A stretch of DNA of 64,000 nucleotides, from NCBI GenBank assembly GCA_004026145.2, contig CP034979.1, positions 13,859,404 through 13,923,403 on the forward strand, read 5' to 3'. How positions within the stretch are numbered: the first letter of the stretch is position 1; each line of letters begins with the position of its first letter. The DNA comes from Takifugu bimaculatus. Its lineage: Eukaryota; Chordata; Actinopteri; Tetraodontiformes; Tetraodontidae. Below, piece after piece: positions 27,043-41,179 of the stretch. The position numbers and the translations under genes were made by a program. Under the pieces are notes generated by a model. The model saw nothing but the letters and a program-made list of their open reading frames with translations. It did no database searches and was not told where the DNA came from.

Positions 27043-28670
27043 ATCGTACAGGTCATGCAAGGTCCAGCTCGCAACTTGGTGAAATGTTGTTAGCTGACTC
27101 AACATTTCAGGCATTAACCCTGAATTTGGTGACGTAACATAACCCAAATACATTTTCTTACCTCAACCAACATTTCCAAATTCATGCAGCAAAGCAACTG
27201 CATGCTCACGATGCAGGAGGCTGCAGATGACTCCAGATCACAATTACCCACATTTTTTATCTACAGATACCACGGAACAAGAATGAGTCAATAATTGAGG
27301 TGTTAAATGTCACGTATTACCTCCCCCCAAACGAAAGCCAAACGATCTGACTTGTGTCTGCAAGTCTTTGCAGTGACATCCTCTGTGGTTAATGATGACG
27401 GTGAAAGGCATCGTGGTGGCGAAGATGCAGCCTTTGAGAGTTATGATTCACAAGACAGAGAGAATTTGAGAACAGAACGAGCCTTAATGTTCTGTGCCCT
27501 TTCTCACCTGGGCTGGTAGCGTCATCCGTGAGTCAGCAAGCGGAGCAGGGATCAAACAGGAAGTGAGGTCCGGCGATTATCAACTGCACATACTGCACGC
27601 TGTGGACAGTCAGACAACTCACACAGCCATCCGGGGGCTATTTTTACACCACAGAAGAAGAAGGCAAACAGGAGAAAAGAAAAAAAGTGATTGGCAGGAG
27701 GTTGTCATGAAGCAAATAAAGCCGTGTGATCAGAACTGTGTCTCACAGAGGGAGGCTAATTTTTGCACGGGGGCGCTAATAAACGGGACACTTGTGCAGC
27801 CAGACAAAGCAGCAGCAGGTATGGCGTGGTTCCTCTGAGCGAGCTCTGCGGCGAGCCCCACCTCCGTCGCTCCAGTCTCACTGACCACAGTTGAAAAATT
27901 AATGCAGCAAACTGACAACACTCAGGGTCTCTCTCCCCCTCCCGCCGCCCCTCCACTCCCCCTCCCTCTCCCTCTCTTTCTCTCTCCCTGACACGCCCCG
28001 CCTCGTGTAAAAGGATCAATTACCGAAGCAGGGATCCACTCAGTGGAGCTAAAGAAACAAGAGGCGCTCTCCATCGCAGCTGCGTGAGTGTGTGCGTACG
28101 TGCTAAGACGTTCCAGGCAGACTTATGATGGCCAGAAAACGGAGGAGGAGGAGGTGGTAATAGTCTGTTTGCTGCTCTCTAATGACAGCAGCAGAGTGGA
28201 TTAGTGAGCTTCCAAACCCATCTCTATCACTCCTCCCAGTAAGTGACAGAGCATGTAAATAACCGGTTGTGGCCAGTAGCAGCAAGGGAAAAGAAGAAAC
28301 AAACAAAATCATTTGGTTCGGAATCCAGAGAGATTCAGTTTTCCGGCAGTCACGTTAAGAACACATCAGACGAGTTATTCAAACGTGGCCCGGGGGTGGG
28401 GAAGTGTGTGTGTGTGGGGGGTGGGAGTAACCTAAAGGAAGGCATCAGCAGAAACAGAGTGGTAATCCCGCGGCTGCCCATGTTTGCCACGCGGGCGTGC
28501 GGCATCGACAGCAGCGGCGCCCAGACTGGCGTTATCAGTGGCAGCCACAGGGCTCCTCTAATAACCCTTCTGATGTTCTGTGGTGCACAGACAGACAGGA
28601 AAACCGGCAGACCGGTGGACAATTTTCACTTCCTACTTAATAAAAGAGCACCATCTTTTCACTTTGTGCA

Positions 28671-28725
28671 AGAGAGAGAGAGAGAGAGAGCAAGAGAGAG
28701 TGAGAGAGAGAGAGAGAGAGAGAGA
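28671..28725 (+). repeat. (GA)n microsatellite
   Basis: Interrupted AG repeat (one CA and one TG interruption). It explains the Arg/Glu-rich stretch of the long open frame that crosses it. Confidence 0.95.
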
Positions 28726-30129
28726 CTGAGTCATTCCAGTCTTTTGTCGTGTTTAATGCTTGTACGTATGGAGTGTTTCATATGTTTTGCGCCTATTCTC
28801 CGCCGCTACCCACTCCACATTAACCTTTCATACAAGTTTTACATTTATGACCCTGTTTTTTAACTCCTGCAGCCACAGCAGGAACGCGTCCGCCCACAAG
28901 CGTCACAATCGCCATTTGAAAGGTCGCACGCGATGCTCTCGGCCTCGTCACGGCCGTGATTTATGCCTTTGTCCCGCACCTCTCCGTGTTAATCTCCATC
29001 CGTGAGTCTAATCACCTCGACCACCGCAGCTCCTGGTGCCCTCAGGACAGAAGTCATAGCTGACAGGGAAACAGCTTATGTCAATAATCTGCTGTTGACA
29101 CAAGATGGGCAGCACGCCGTGCCTGCCTGGCTGCTGCACTGAGGCTCCGTGCTCAGATAAGAGGAGCTGCCACATCAGTTGCTGCTACTTTTCATCTTTA
29201 TCTATCCAAGTTCGTTTCCTTGTCATCGAAAAAGTTATTTATCCCCGCATCTTGTTGTGAGACTGACAGGAAAATCAGCAGACGCTGTGCCGTGAGGCTC
29301 CATTTGTAGTCAATGAATAACTTGAACTTCAACAGCCCGGCTGTGATGACACAAAAAAAGGCCGGCATTACTCAAAGAAACCCAACAGCTGTGGTCGGCC
29401 CTCTTGTGAGTGATAATTATTTCCTTCAAGAAGTTTCCACAACCGATTCAAGGGCCATGAAAACATCTACTCTCGCGTGCCTGGAAGCAACCTCGCAGCA
29501 CTGTGAGCATGACTGGCTAGACATGGCCGCCACATGTGGCGTAAAGACTTAATCGGGCCTCTTGTGTGGATGCTCTCCGAGAGAATTCCCTCTGTGCGAG
29601 CTGATGGAAACCTTTGGTGATGACACAGGAGAAGCCCGCAGGACTGGCAGCTCGTGAGCCGTGCAGCTTAAATCAGCTCTCCTGACACGCACCGACACAC
29701 CGGCTGACACGAACCTCCGACGTCAAATTCAAGCACCCACTCGGTCCCTTAACATTAAACTCGACATGTGGCTTGTGTGCCCGTGATCTTCAGTGTAAAT
29801 GTAGGCCAGTGCACACGGTCTGAAGAGGTTAGGCAGATATGAAAGAGCGCAGCGGCATGTTAGCGTGGAATAAAACGCATAGCTGGACGAGGGGCCGCAC
29901 AATGCAAGCAAAGAATAAGACATTATCCTGATGGCCTCAATTCAATTTTAGGGGCCCAGAAACACTTGGATGACTTCAGATAGCGGCAAGCAATTGATGT
30001 TAATTGTTGCGATCTCACCTTTGAAATGTTCGGCGCACTGGCCCGGAAGAGGGATTGTTCCGAGCAAATCGATACGGAGCTCTGGTTTTGTGACAGATAT
30101 TATCAGCTCCGGATTTCAAGATGGTGACT

Positions 30130-30365
30130 GATATTTTATGTGCCACCAAAATGCAAGGAGAGAGGTTTCAATAATTGATGGCGCTGGAGCAGGGAGATTT
30201 TTAACTGCTCTCCTATTATCAATCATTAATGAAGTTTCCATCAAAAACACTTCAACCCCTTCAAGTATCAAATCTCTCCTGAAGGCGGAGGGCATTCAAA
30301 CATCCCATTTAATCAAAGGCCATATAACGTCCCCCTTTCTCATCTTTGCTTGTGCAAATTAGCAT
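30130..30365. promoter_or_regulatory. Candidate conserved non-coding element with PBX/HOX-type site
   Basis: Contains CAATAATTGATGG, ATCAATCA at 30,218-30,225 (TGATTGAT on the minus strand, a PBX/HOX composite), CATTAATG and TGTGCAAATTAGCAT. Unique-looking and not low complexity. Confidence 0.25.
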
Positions 30366-33300
30366 AGAAACAAATAACAGCAAGAGCTGCTCAATGTGCA
30401 TCTTAGTTCAGAGAGGGGAGGTTTAATAGGAAAATTCTAAATACTTCAATTCACCAACCAGGCTTCTCACCTTCTTCCTCCTGCAAACCCGTTCAAAGCT
30501 CGGTCTATCTGTCCTCTATGTGGTGTGCAAGTTCAGCGTCACGCAACGACATTCTCAAGGACACCGCTGACACCCTGTGAAACCACTTTAGGTGTGCAGG
30601 CAGCCGGCATCACCAGCCGACCACCGGCGCTGATTAAAATGTGCTCAGACAACATTAATCTTTAGCAGCATCTTTAAAGGCCAGGAACTGTACGAGATGT
30701 CCACCTCAGCTGCGGGATAGCAGCAATGATGGAGCACCAACAATTACCCCTTGAGATTTCTTTGACACTTTTCTGTGTGTAAGTGATCAGTTTCATATGA
30801 GACAGCAGTAACTGTGTCCGGTTTGATTTGTAGCTGCAGACAGGCTGCGGGTGGAGAGCCGCACTGCCTCCTACTTTCGCTTTCTCCTTCTGTCAGGCCC
30901 CAGTAACACACACACACACAAGCGCGTGTGTGCACGAGCTGTCCTGTTTCACTGCCGCGACCTTCCTTGTCACTGCTGTAGAACAGACTGCTGCATAAAA
31001 GGCAAAGAGGGGTCAGCGAGAAGATTCAGGAAGTGAAAATAGCTTGTTAAATATAGGTGCAAGCCTGCACAGGGACATGCTACAAATGAGGTAACAGTAA
31101 CGCTGCATCAGCACGCTTCAGGATCACTTAGGATGTTGGATACATGCACATTCTGTCTGCATTTGTGCACGCATGCAGGACGAGCAGCGCAGTACCGATG
31201 GAAACCCTGGGGGGCAGCATTGAGCACCGATAAATACCTTTGAAACTTTTGGTGAGTTGGTGAAAACGGGCTTGGTGCCAGATGCTAAAGCAGAAGAACG
31301 CTGGTTTCATGCACTTTTGAATGTAACATGACGTAAAGGCTTTGATTCAGCATCGTGGCAGACTCCCCTTCGTTCCAAAAATGCTTTGCCACGGTTCATT
31401 ATGTTGCCTACCTGTTGCTACCACACACAGCAGACTGTGTCTAAACAACTTGTCAGGACGTATCTGCTTCCAGGTCAGTGAAATATAAGCAAAACGTGGA
31501 TCACACATGCTCGCGTCCACATGCTCTTGTAAATCAACTCACTATCAATCTATCTGTGGGTGTTAGTCCAGCTACAATGGGACAAAAAATCTATATAAAG
31601 ACATTCTATTGTTCTTATTTAAAAATATTTTATCTATATTAGCAACGTATACAATAAAATACATATTGAGAAATGCTCAAAAACAGCACATGAAGGAATA
31701 ATCATTGCCATTTTTTAAATCTCGAATTTCTATCGCTGGGATTTCCACCCGACCAACCAAATGCTGTTATTCATATAGAAAAGGCAGAGACATCACAAAG
31801 GAGCCTAATCGGCTCGTCACACATGGTACCCTTTAACTTTGCGACTCGCGTGAGACGTGTTCAATCGGAGCGGTTTCAGAGCCGGCGGCTAAGGCGACGT
31901 TGTAAAGCCGACTATTCCCGAGGATTTCAACACATCAAATAGGGCTGTTTTTATCAGAAAAGCACCATGCTAGTGGTGCTGTAGCGCTGTCCGCGCTCAC
32001 AGATTGGACTTTATTTCAATTTAAAAGTTGTGTTTGCTGAAACAACAGAGACGTTCTTAAAAATAGATCATGTTTCAGATCCATTTGATATTCTGTAAAT
32101 ATGAACATGAACAAATTGATGGACTTTTTTTTTTTTTTTTACAAATATTTCTGCTTTTTACTTCCCATCAATTCAACTTCAAAAAAATTAAACTTCTGTT
32201 ACCACCCGAGTCGATCTGGCCTCTGTGGCCTTTTTATCAAAGTAGCCGTGTGGTTGTGTGGTATTTTAGTTGCAGACGAGGACAGTTTTGAAAACCCTCC
32301 AACATCTGAGAGCTGACACTCAAAAGGCTGAAAAGCGCCGTGGCAACAAGCAGCGTTGTCGTAAAATCAAATGGAATGGCAGTGAGGAGGAAGGGTTGTG
32401 AAATGGATGTTGTCAAATTGGTTTCATAAAAACTCTCTTGCTCTCGGAGAACTTTCACAAACAGGATGAATGTTTACCCTGCAACTATATGTGTCGGAGT
32501 TTCCAGTTTCAGCCAGCCTGCTGATGCTAACTACTCAACCTGCTTTAGACGGCTTTGAACTGGGAAAAACGTGGCAGCTGATACCAACACGGCCCAACAA
32601 AGGAAATCATCGGCACATGTAGAGACAAACTGTCAACATCTGAAACCTAGGAGGCATCCAGAAGTAAAGCTAATGATGACAAACAGACGGCAACATTAGC
32701 TGAGTAGTGCGGACTGGCTATTCGTCCAGATTAGTAGTTTCTGAGAGAAGGGGGAATTATTTTGGTTGCAATCATTCTTTCTCAACTTCCCATTTTCCCA
32801 TGAGCATCTGAGCCGAGCGTCTCCCGTCATCGTGAAGTCGCCAACTGTGAGATAAAAGCGACAACCGCAGCAACAATAGCAAATGTCAAAGCAGCGATGG
32901 AGATCAATAAACAACCATTAAACTCTGAAAACGTTACGTCAAGTTTTAGGCTTGACAACCGCGAGCATGTCAATCTATAGCTGAGCCGAACAGCTACAAT
33001 TAGCGCCCCGTTCATTCATTGTGTAATTGGTTTTGTCAGTACTGGGACCGCCCCAGGCACACAGATCTAGTTTAACTGTCAAATCCTCCATTTGGCTCAG
33101 CTGTGCGAGTGGCCAAAAACACCCCGATGGAACCAACATTTCTGCTCTTTTCCTCAAAAGGCCAGTCTGAGAAAGCTTGTGTCAGCACAAGATGGGACAC
33201 CGCACACTCCGGTACGCCACAAAAGTCCAAATAACAGATGCTCCATGCAGCGACAACAAAAAGCTCAATGCCCTGGTGGGCACATGTGGCAGAGAGGCTT

Positions 33301-33574
33301 TTTAATGAGGAAGACAGAAACCTAAGAGCGAATCAGGGCTTGTAAACTTGGCCCCACAGTGCCCGGACGGCGTGTGCTACTCTTCGTGACCTGGACGCTT
33401 TGAGCCACAGATCGGAACAGGGACGCAGAGCGACAGATGTCTGCCTCGGCGCCGCGGCCCAGGCACGGTTGCTGCCGACACACGTGGCAAAAGGCGAGGG
33501 AAACGAGGGCGGGCAGAGGAAAAGAGCGAAGGAAAAAAATGAAGGCGGCCGGCGTCTGCACCCCGTCAAGAATC

Positions 33575-33582
33575 TGACGTCA
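33575..33582. promoter_or_regulatory. Full CRE palindrome (CREB/ATF)
   Basis: TGACGTCA followed by TGTG, at the end of a local G+C-rich patch (33,420-33,560) inside the inferred zmiz1 intron 1. A motif match only. Confidence 0.25.
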
Positions 33583-35719
33583 TGTGATAAACTTCCCCAG
33601 ACAACAACCAGTTCGGTCAGAAAGTGACACTGCAAGTTTAGACGCAGATGGGGTGGTGAGTCTCACACTCTCTGCCCCAGAGGGGAGGAACAAGAGTCAT
33701 CTCCATGTGTCCTACATTAGCATTCGAATTAAGTGAACACGAGGTCCCAAAACTTCAAGTCGCAAATCTTCAAGACCCTGCTGCACGTTTGGCTTTGAGG
33801 AGCAACACGTTAGAACCAAAGATAAGAGGGGAGGGAGCTAATTATAGCTACGCAGCAAGACGGCCAGAAACAAAGTTGATTATCATCATCCTCAAGTGGG
33901 CACAAAAGAAACCTGCTGCCTTCCCCCGTCCCTGCCACAATCCAATAGAGAGGCTTTTAGCCTTCATAATGATTTACAAAGTGACAAGTCAAACAGATTT
34001 ACTGTGACAGCCTGAAAAGGACCAGCATGACCACCATTACCGCTCATGTGACCAGACCTCAAGCCATTCGGCTGTGCCCCTTTCATCCACCACCTCCCCT
34101 CCCGCCTGTTCCAGGGGACACCGAAGAATGAGGCAGGGCTCAATGGTGGCAAGCAACAACCCTTTTCAAATACCCTCCTCCCCCTCCCCCGCACTCCACA
34201 CGAGCCCCCTTCAAACAAGAGGGAAAAGCTCGGCTTTGTGGAAGTTACTTAAAGCGGCAGAGCCCCAGATAAGGATCTGGTCATGGAAAAGTTGTTGTAG
34301 GAACTAAATGGTGATATGGTTTATCATGTTTAACGAGCCATGAATTTTTCAGCTAGCTTATGCTAAGAGCAACCTCCCTATTACAGCACTCGTTAGCTTG
34401 AAATAAAAGGTTATTAAAAAAGGCATAAGGAAATCGCTGTGCCGTAGTCTTCAGAGAAATATTCTTTTGGAATATTATTTAAGCCACGTTGGATGCTGAT
34501 GAACTTTTGTGCAGATTTGTGGAGCATTTATTAGCATCCCTCCCCTGACTGCGGGTGCAGCCGTCATATCACCGACGTTTTCTTTCTCTGGAAGGTGAAA
34601 AACACCTTAGCTGCTTGAGCTTTGAAAACAGAGCCACCCCTAAAACCATCAGAGCTGGCAACAGGGAGATGTGTGCAGAGAATTCCCAAGGAGTCAAGAC
34701 CCTCGGGCCACGCAGATTCAGTTTCCCCTTTCTAGCTTCCAAAAACAAAGGAATTCCAGAGAAAACCAGGGCAGGACCTCACCCCAAGCCAACACTGCTG
34801 CTGCTGCTACCCCCACCTCGCTCTCACACATGCACACACACTCCATGGCAATGTGCACACACAGTTACCCGGTGGAGCTAATGGTGTACGTGTGCGCGTG
34901 GCGCGTGTGTTATCTGGCCCAAATTCATAATTCACAGCCATGTCTGTCACTGTTGTTGTTGTTGACCATTGCTAGGCAGCAGAGTGCAGCCACACACACT
35001 GAATATTGTGCAACAGCCTCAAGATGTTTGGGTCAGCCCGGCCACCCCCACCTCTCCTCTCTCTCCACCCCCACTCCTCCAAATATATATGACTCAGACA
35101 TGAAACGTGTGATTTACTCACGTGGATCTTTAACAATGTCAACACGCGCCACTCGGTTCCCACTGGAGTCCCACCAGACGGCCGAGCGGAGGCTGCAGGA
35201 CGGCTGTGATGCAATATGATGATGTGCAATAAGTGCATTATTAGCTGCAGCTTATTTAGGGAATTTGGAGTAATGGATAGTCGTTACGACGCTAGCAGGC
35301 GCACAAGAGCTCTTAAGAGCTTTCTTTATTTTCCTTCTATTAGATTTATGACATTATAAATTTGATGGAGGGTGTTTTGAAAAGAAACATTAACAAGAGT
35401 AAAGGAGGTTTCCACTTTTGTCGCATCCTACTTCCTTTAGGCGATCTGAATGCAAAATCAGCCGCCGACAAGCACAAATCACCTGTCTTGTCAGGAGCCA
35501 AATCATATCCCCAAAAGATTCATCTTTCATCATGTTTAAAAGTGATTCTGCCACTGAAAAAAAATGAACCTTATCAGATTCAAGCCACAACCTCTCCTAC
35601 TATAAATCCAGCTGAAGCTTCGGTTTGGCTATTGATTTGTTTTTTTTCTATATTATTCAAAATATGAATCATCCACTAAAGACAAGTACCTAAAATTTGG
35701 GGGGAAAAAATCTTGATTT

Positions 35720-36065
35720 TGTTTCTCACGCACATCATGTCTGTGAATAATGACCTCGCGTCTTTTAATATCATAAAACCCAGGGCCGCTCTGTCGGTGA
35801 TGTTTGCCAGATAATTAAAGAGTCCTGCGAGACAATGATAAACATTGTTTAGGGGCCGAACCCTGGCAAGCGCAAAGCAGTGTATCGACGCTGTCTCCGG
35901 AATGCACACGATTAGCCGGGTCTCATTACTAACGTGACAAACAGCCGCTTCCACTGCAGCCTTGCTTTGCCAGGAAGATGCGTCTCTAACATGATGAAAT
36001 TAGAAAGCAGTGGCACACATTAATCCCGTTACTGACCTCATACAAATGAGCAAAAGCTCCCGGCG
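35720..36065. promoter_or_regulatory. Candidate conserved non-coding element with paired SOX site
   Basis: 345 bases of balanced composition with GATAATTAAAGAG, the inverted SOX pair at 35,832-35,848, CACGATTAGCC and CACATTAATCCC. Resembles developmental enhancers; no test possible here. Confidence 0.3.
35832..35848. promoter_or_regulatory. Inverted paired SOX site
   Basis: ACAATG, five bases (ATAAA), CATTGT: two SOX half-sites in perfect inversion. SOXE proteins (SOX8/9/10) bind head-to-head pairs with 3-5 base spacing as dimers. Confidence 0.4.
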
Positions 36066-36527
36066 TTATTTCAAGTAACACCTTTGGAGGCCTTTGCTTT
36101 TGAAAAATGTGTTATAAATTGCTGACACACCATCTCCTCATCATACCCTTACCCCCCCACCCACCCCATGGTGGAGTTAATGCTTAAGAACGGCCCCCTG
36201 CCCACAAACCGTCTCCCTTTACAGCCGCTGTATCCACACAGAGGTTTAAAATATGCTCCTTTATCTGAGCCAGCCAGGCAGGACTATGAAAGGGAAGTCA
36301 GTCCTCAGAACCCTGGGAAAGTGCCCGGCTCCTGTGTCAAAACTGCAGCGAGGGTAGCGAGCGAAGCAAAGTCCCCGCGCGCGCAGTAATGGACTTTTTC
36401 TATCAATCAGCAGGGTTGGAAATAAACCTTCACAGAAGGGTGCTGGAGCTGAAGATTACATGTTAATATGATCCAAGTTATTCCGACCGACACAAACGGC
36501 CTCGGTAACAGGCCGCTCGCGCAAGTG

Positions 36528-36547
36528 AAAAAAATAAATAAATAAAT
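36528..36547 (+). repeat. (AAAT)n tetranucleotide repeat
   Basis: About four AAAT units. Confidence 0.85.
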
Positions 36548-39500
36548 CTACGCATCTCCACCCGTCTGCAAAAACAGGGATTTGCATGTGACGTGCGCGT
36601 ATGCAAAGACAATGAGAAGTACTCTACCATCAGCAGCCACACGCAGACCTTTGCACTCGGTGCATGCATGAGGGTAGCGTGACACGGGAGCACAGATAAC
36701 ACGACTCCCTCTCCCCCGTCAGAGGCGGAGAATGAATAGAGTGAGCAAATCCAAGTTAATATACTTTGTCAGAACACAAGGAAATATGCTTCCCCGGAGG
36801 CCATGATGGAGAGAATCTAACGCCTGCCTTTAGGGACTCTCCGCCATCCCTGTCTACCTCCCACATCCGCATCGCTGTGCACCTTGACAAACATTTCCGA
36901 CCAGACAAGAGCCTGCTTAAGGCATAAATATTATTAGAAACACCGGATGTGCTGCATTATCTTGGTAAAAGGTGACTGGTGGCGTATGGATGGTGTATGG
37001 AAGGTTCATGAACGGATTACAAATAAGTACATTTGAGTCAGCGTGAGGTAATTCGGCAGGTACCATAATTCTGGTTAGCCTGTCCTAACAGGCCCATTGT
37101 TAGCGCAACAAAGACGGCCTTTGTCGAGGTCCTTTCATTTTTACTGTCATGACATCACGGCACTGTCATGGCTGGCGCAGCTACCGTCCGTTTCATGAGC
37201 CCCGGGGAGACAAAGTATTACGATAAGGCTACAGCCGGCGCCGGAATTGGCCTCAGAACTGTTTATTTAAACAAAGACTTATTTACTTAGGTAACGTCGG
37301 TATCATTTAGCGGCACAGCCGCATTAGTGGAAACGGAGTATAACACCAGGCCTGAAAAGGCTTCAGGATGTCCCAGGTGAGTAAAAACTGAAGGCACGTG
37401 AACGTGCGAAGACCCTCGGAGGAGGCGGCGGCTGCGGCGTGCGCTAACTTGCTGGAGTGCAGCGGTTTACGGGGAAACAAGGCAAACACAGCAGATCAGC
37501 GGCAACACTGCAGACCCACTGACCCAGCATGAAGAGGGAGAGAGACTAATTAGCGACTGTACTTACAACTGAAAGGGGAGACTGGGGGAGGGGGCACACA
37601 GACAGCACACAGTTGGAGGAGGAGGACAATGAGTTTGTTCAGCTTAAACTGGATTTACAAGCTAAACAGACACACGTCGACGCCACTCAACGATGTACAA
37701 AGTATCATTTCTGTTCATCTCCGACTGGCTCGCCAGCGTCGGAGCAGAGCGGAGAGCACCGCGAGGGATTCACCAGTGGTTGAAAGAGAAGGAAGAGCGA
37801 GGGGAACTGGTGAGAAGCCTGGAGTGCAGGCAGCAGCGGTGGCAGAACGGAGGGATGGAACATATTGTTCCCAGAGAGAGAACGAGTGTCGTTTATGATT
37901 CAAGGGTCTCCAGGTTCGAGGGCAGTGGAGGGGGGGTCAGGACAGGAGCATCCCCTCCTAACCCCAAATCAAACAGGCATCACACAGGTGGAGGACTGAG
38001 CACTTCAAGAACGAGAGCCGAGCTGCTCGTGTTAAATCACTTAAAGATCCGTCTGATGAATTTGCCCGTCTGCATCCGTTTAATATGGACACTTTGCCTG
38101 GAGCCATGTGATAACTGGAATATATCTGGAGCAAATCGTTATTTATTCAAGGAAGGGTCTTGATGCAAATGTTTGCAGCGCGGCCGTGTTTCATTTGCAC
38201 GCCAGAAATCCGACAGGCAAAGGTAGCGTTTTCCACGGCGACGTCCCGCCAGCTTTGCCTCCGCATTTACAACTCATTTACAAGGAGAGGCACGTCTGAG
38301 GGAAACATCAAGTTTATATTTCCTCTGACACGGCGACAGAATGGCGTAATTAACATACCCGGAAAGCCTGTTGCAAGGTTAACAAAGCGTTTTTAATTTG
38401 CATTTGTTCAGAGGATACCATGTGAAGTGGAGCACTGAGCGATTCCTGGCTTGATTCTGAAAACTAGCGGTATTTAGTGCCGCAGCTGGTCCCAGCAGTG
38501 ATTGGTAATGGAAGAATGTTGAAACCAAAATCACCGTTTTTAATAAGCCATGACCAAAGTCAATTGGAACGTCCAAACCGCGGAGAGGATTTTAGTTTCA
38601 CTGTCCTGCAAGTTGGATTTCCAGCGGATTACATCTGCTGAAGTCCAGATCTGAACCCGGTCCAGGCATCGACCACGCCGTCGCCCGGTCCTGGTGTGTT
38701 TGCGGCTACTTAGGATTAAAGACGACCCGAAATTCATAGCAAATTCTCACAACTTCCGTGGAAAACTAAAGCAGCTTACCAACCATTTTTCCTCACTCAG
38801 CTCGAGCCTGGAGGGTATCGCTGACCAGAGCGGCATCGAGGCACCTCGCCTTGGCTCAATTGGGCCCCGAACTGATGGGATCGCCGCGGCGCTGCTCTCA
38901 ACAAGAGTTAGACTCTTTGCTGGACTGAAATGCTCCACGTGTAGGAGGCTGTATCAGGGTGCAAACCCAGCCCAAACATAAGCATTTGAAGTTGTTACCT
39001 CCGCCGAGCCTTTATTCTGAAAATTAGGCTTTAAAAAGCTCTCAGGCATCCTTATTAAAAGTTCAAAACTAGACATGTTCAGGAACAAAAGGCTCAGGCT
39101 AGATGAAAAGGGCTGCCAAGATGCACCACAAGTGAGACAGAAAGAGAGTCAGAAACAAAGGAGAACTTCTGTTCAGGACACAAGTGGGTGGGATGGGATG
39201 GCGGCGAGACACCCAGCTACAGGAATCCATATCAAGTGAACGGGCGAGTGTTGTGCAGCGCTCTTCAAACCACCACCAGCACTTAGATGAAATGTCAGGC
39301 TGTCAAAACAGTGATTAGCGTTCGGCAGGTTTTAAAGCACTTAGCAGCTTGGAGCAGCGCAGCCGCTCTGCAAACAATGGCTAACGCTGAACAAGTTGGT
39401 AAATTGCTGAGTAACAATAAGCTAATTAGCCAGACGTGAGGAGAAAGGTGTTTTTCCTATTCGCGATTGTAATCAGTCACAGCTCCCTACTTCACACGAG

Positions 39501-40716
39501 CACAAGGACGGAGAAGAAAGAGCGCTGACTGCCTCAATCTTCTCTGGGATTAATCAGCCACAGATCTTGGAGATTGGCTGCGGGATACAGTTTCTTGGAC
39601 TGAAATAACCGCGGCTTGATCCAAACGACGGAATGAATGAGATGAAATGGAGTTTAGGTTGTGCGAGTTCTATAAAATCTCAATGAGAACCGCGGAGAGT
39701 CCATTCAGCCTCCATGTTGGATCCAGGCGACGAGCATATTGTTGCATCTAAACACAGCTCCTCCATCACCATGCTGCAACTTGTAGCGCTGCCAGCACAC
39801 ACGGTCCCAGTTGCCGGTCTCCATTTTCCCATTTCTAAGCATATTATGGTATGTAGAGCCTGACGGCGCGCTCTAAATCACCACGTGTTCGACTGCGCCC
39901 AGCATCACAGCCCCGAAATTTGATTTCAGAGTGACTTTCTGAGGGACTTTTCAGCCTGTTTAGAGCATGAGACACTCTTCTGCCTCATCTCAGCCTCGTT
40001 GGCCGGCCGGCTGCTGAGAGGCCCCGTGAGGGACGACAGGAGAAAAGAAAACTGACACACAATAACACAGATGCGCTTCCAAGTTCCACAAAGTTGCAGA
40101 TGGCTTTAATTCCTCCTCATCTTCCTCTCGCAGCGTTAAAAGGTAATCCACGCCCACAAGCGCGAATTTTCCCTGCTTTTTATTTGGAGACGACTTCATG
40201 CCGCTTGGCGACAGCGTGGGGGGGGTGAAGTTGAACAGAACTAATTAATGTGTTTCTGCTGAAACAATTACATTACATCACCGATTGAAACAGCAAAGGA
40301 AGGAGAGAGCGGTGGTTGCGCGCATCCGAAATCTGTTTACACACGTTCTTCGACATACAGGGAACGGACACGGCACCAGGCACCTGCAATCCAGCGCAAT
40401 CCCTGCTGCAATAAACACCCACTGTCTGAAAATATAATGTTATGTTTCACACAGAATTAGATCACGGGCTTTAAGGAGCTCAAAAGAGAGCTGATGCACT
40501 GCTGCCACGGGGCACAACACCTTGTTATCGCAGCTGCACAGCCAATTTATAAGTTATTGATTAGATATTAGAAACACTTACTGGAACAACTGGCAGCTCT
40601 AGAACAACCTCCTGGGAAAAGGCTAGTCCGTTTAACTTTAGCTTTACCAAGGCAGGTTCTTGTGACCCCCCCCTTCCCAAACTTTAGGAGGGTGCACGGT
40701 CATGAAAGAGTGTCAG

Positions 40717-40740
40717 TCTCCTCCTCCTCCTCCTCCTCCT
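40717..40740 (+). repeat. (CTC)n trinucleotide repeat
   Basis: Eight CTC units, about 0.5 kb left of the CpG island. Confidence 0.9.
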
Positions 40741-41179
40741 GCAGGGAGCCCCCTCTCTATGGAACTCTGCCCCGGCTGGCCTCACATCCAGATGGGAGGA
40801 TTTTTTTTTTATGGGGAGGGTCCGCCAGACTTGTGGCAGAAGGCTGCTCCAAGCAGCTCCTGCTGGAGGACGGATTACAAAGTTTGGTACTGAGGATGTA
40901 GTTTTAGGCCGGACGTGTGCTCTGAGGGCAGGGGGGGGGTTCAAATCAATGGATATCCACGCTTCAGTGTAATAGAAATAATCACGTCTACTTAATTACT
41001 TTAAATAATAATAATAGTAATCACCTACTGTTTACATGGGAAGGTCTCAATGACCTTACATTGTGGGCGGGGGGGCACTAATCTCTGAATGAACCCTGAG
41101 AGGACCCAATCATCAGTATAATCACTAAACCAATAGCAAATGTCAACAACAACATGACAACAGATTAACATATGGACAC

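Larger units (their letters stand above)
26286..35719. other. Gene-free segment (inferred intron)
   Basis: Holds the hairpin at 26,982, the GA repeat at 28,671, the candidate element at 30,130 and a CRE at 33,575. AT-rich blocks at 31,580-31,730 and 32,040-32,190 (T18 near 32,126). Long frames at 28,243-28,863 and 34,671-35,219 are not credible genes. Confidence 0.55.
36066..41179. other. Gene-free segment left of the CpG island (inferred intron 1 start)
   Basis: Includes an ATCAATCA site at 36,402-36,409, an octamer ATTTGCAT at 36,580-36,587, the AAAT repeat at 36,528 and the CTC repeat at 40,717. No exon recognised. AT-rich spacer at 40,960-41,035 precedes the island. Confidence 0.55.

Noticed and set aside
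28243..28863. 206-codon open frame on the plus strand
   Set aside because: Its most striking part (alternating Arg/Glu/Ala) is just the GA repeat translated; no family resemblance.
34671..35219. 182-codon open frame on the plus strand
   Set aside because: Low-complexity Ser/Thr/His-rich translation of CA- and CT-rich DNA; no domain.
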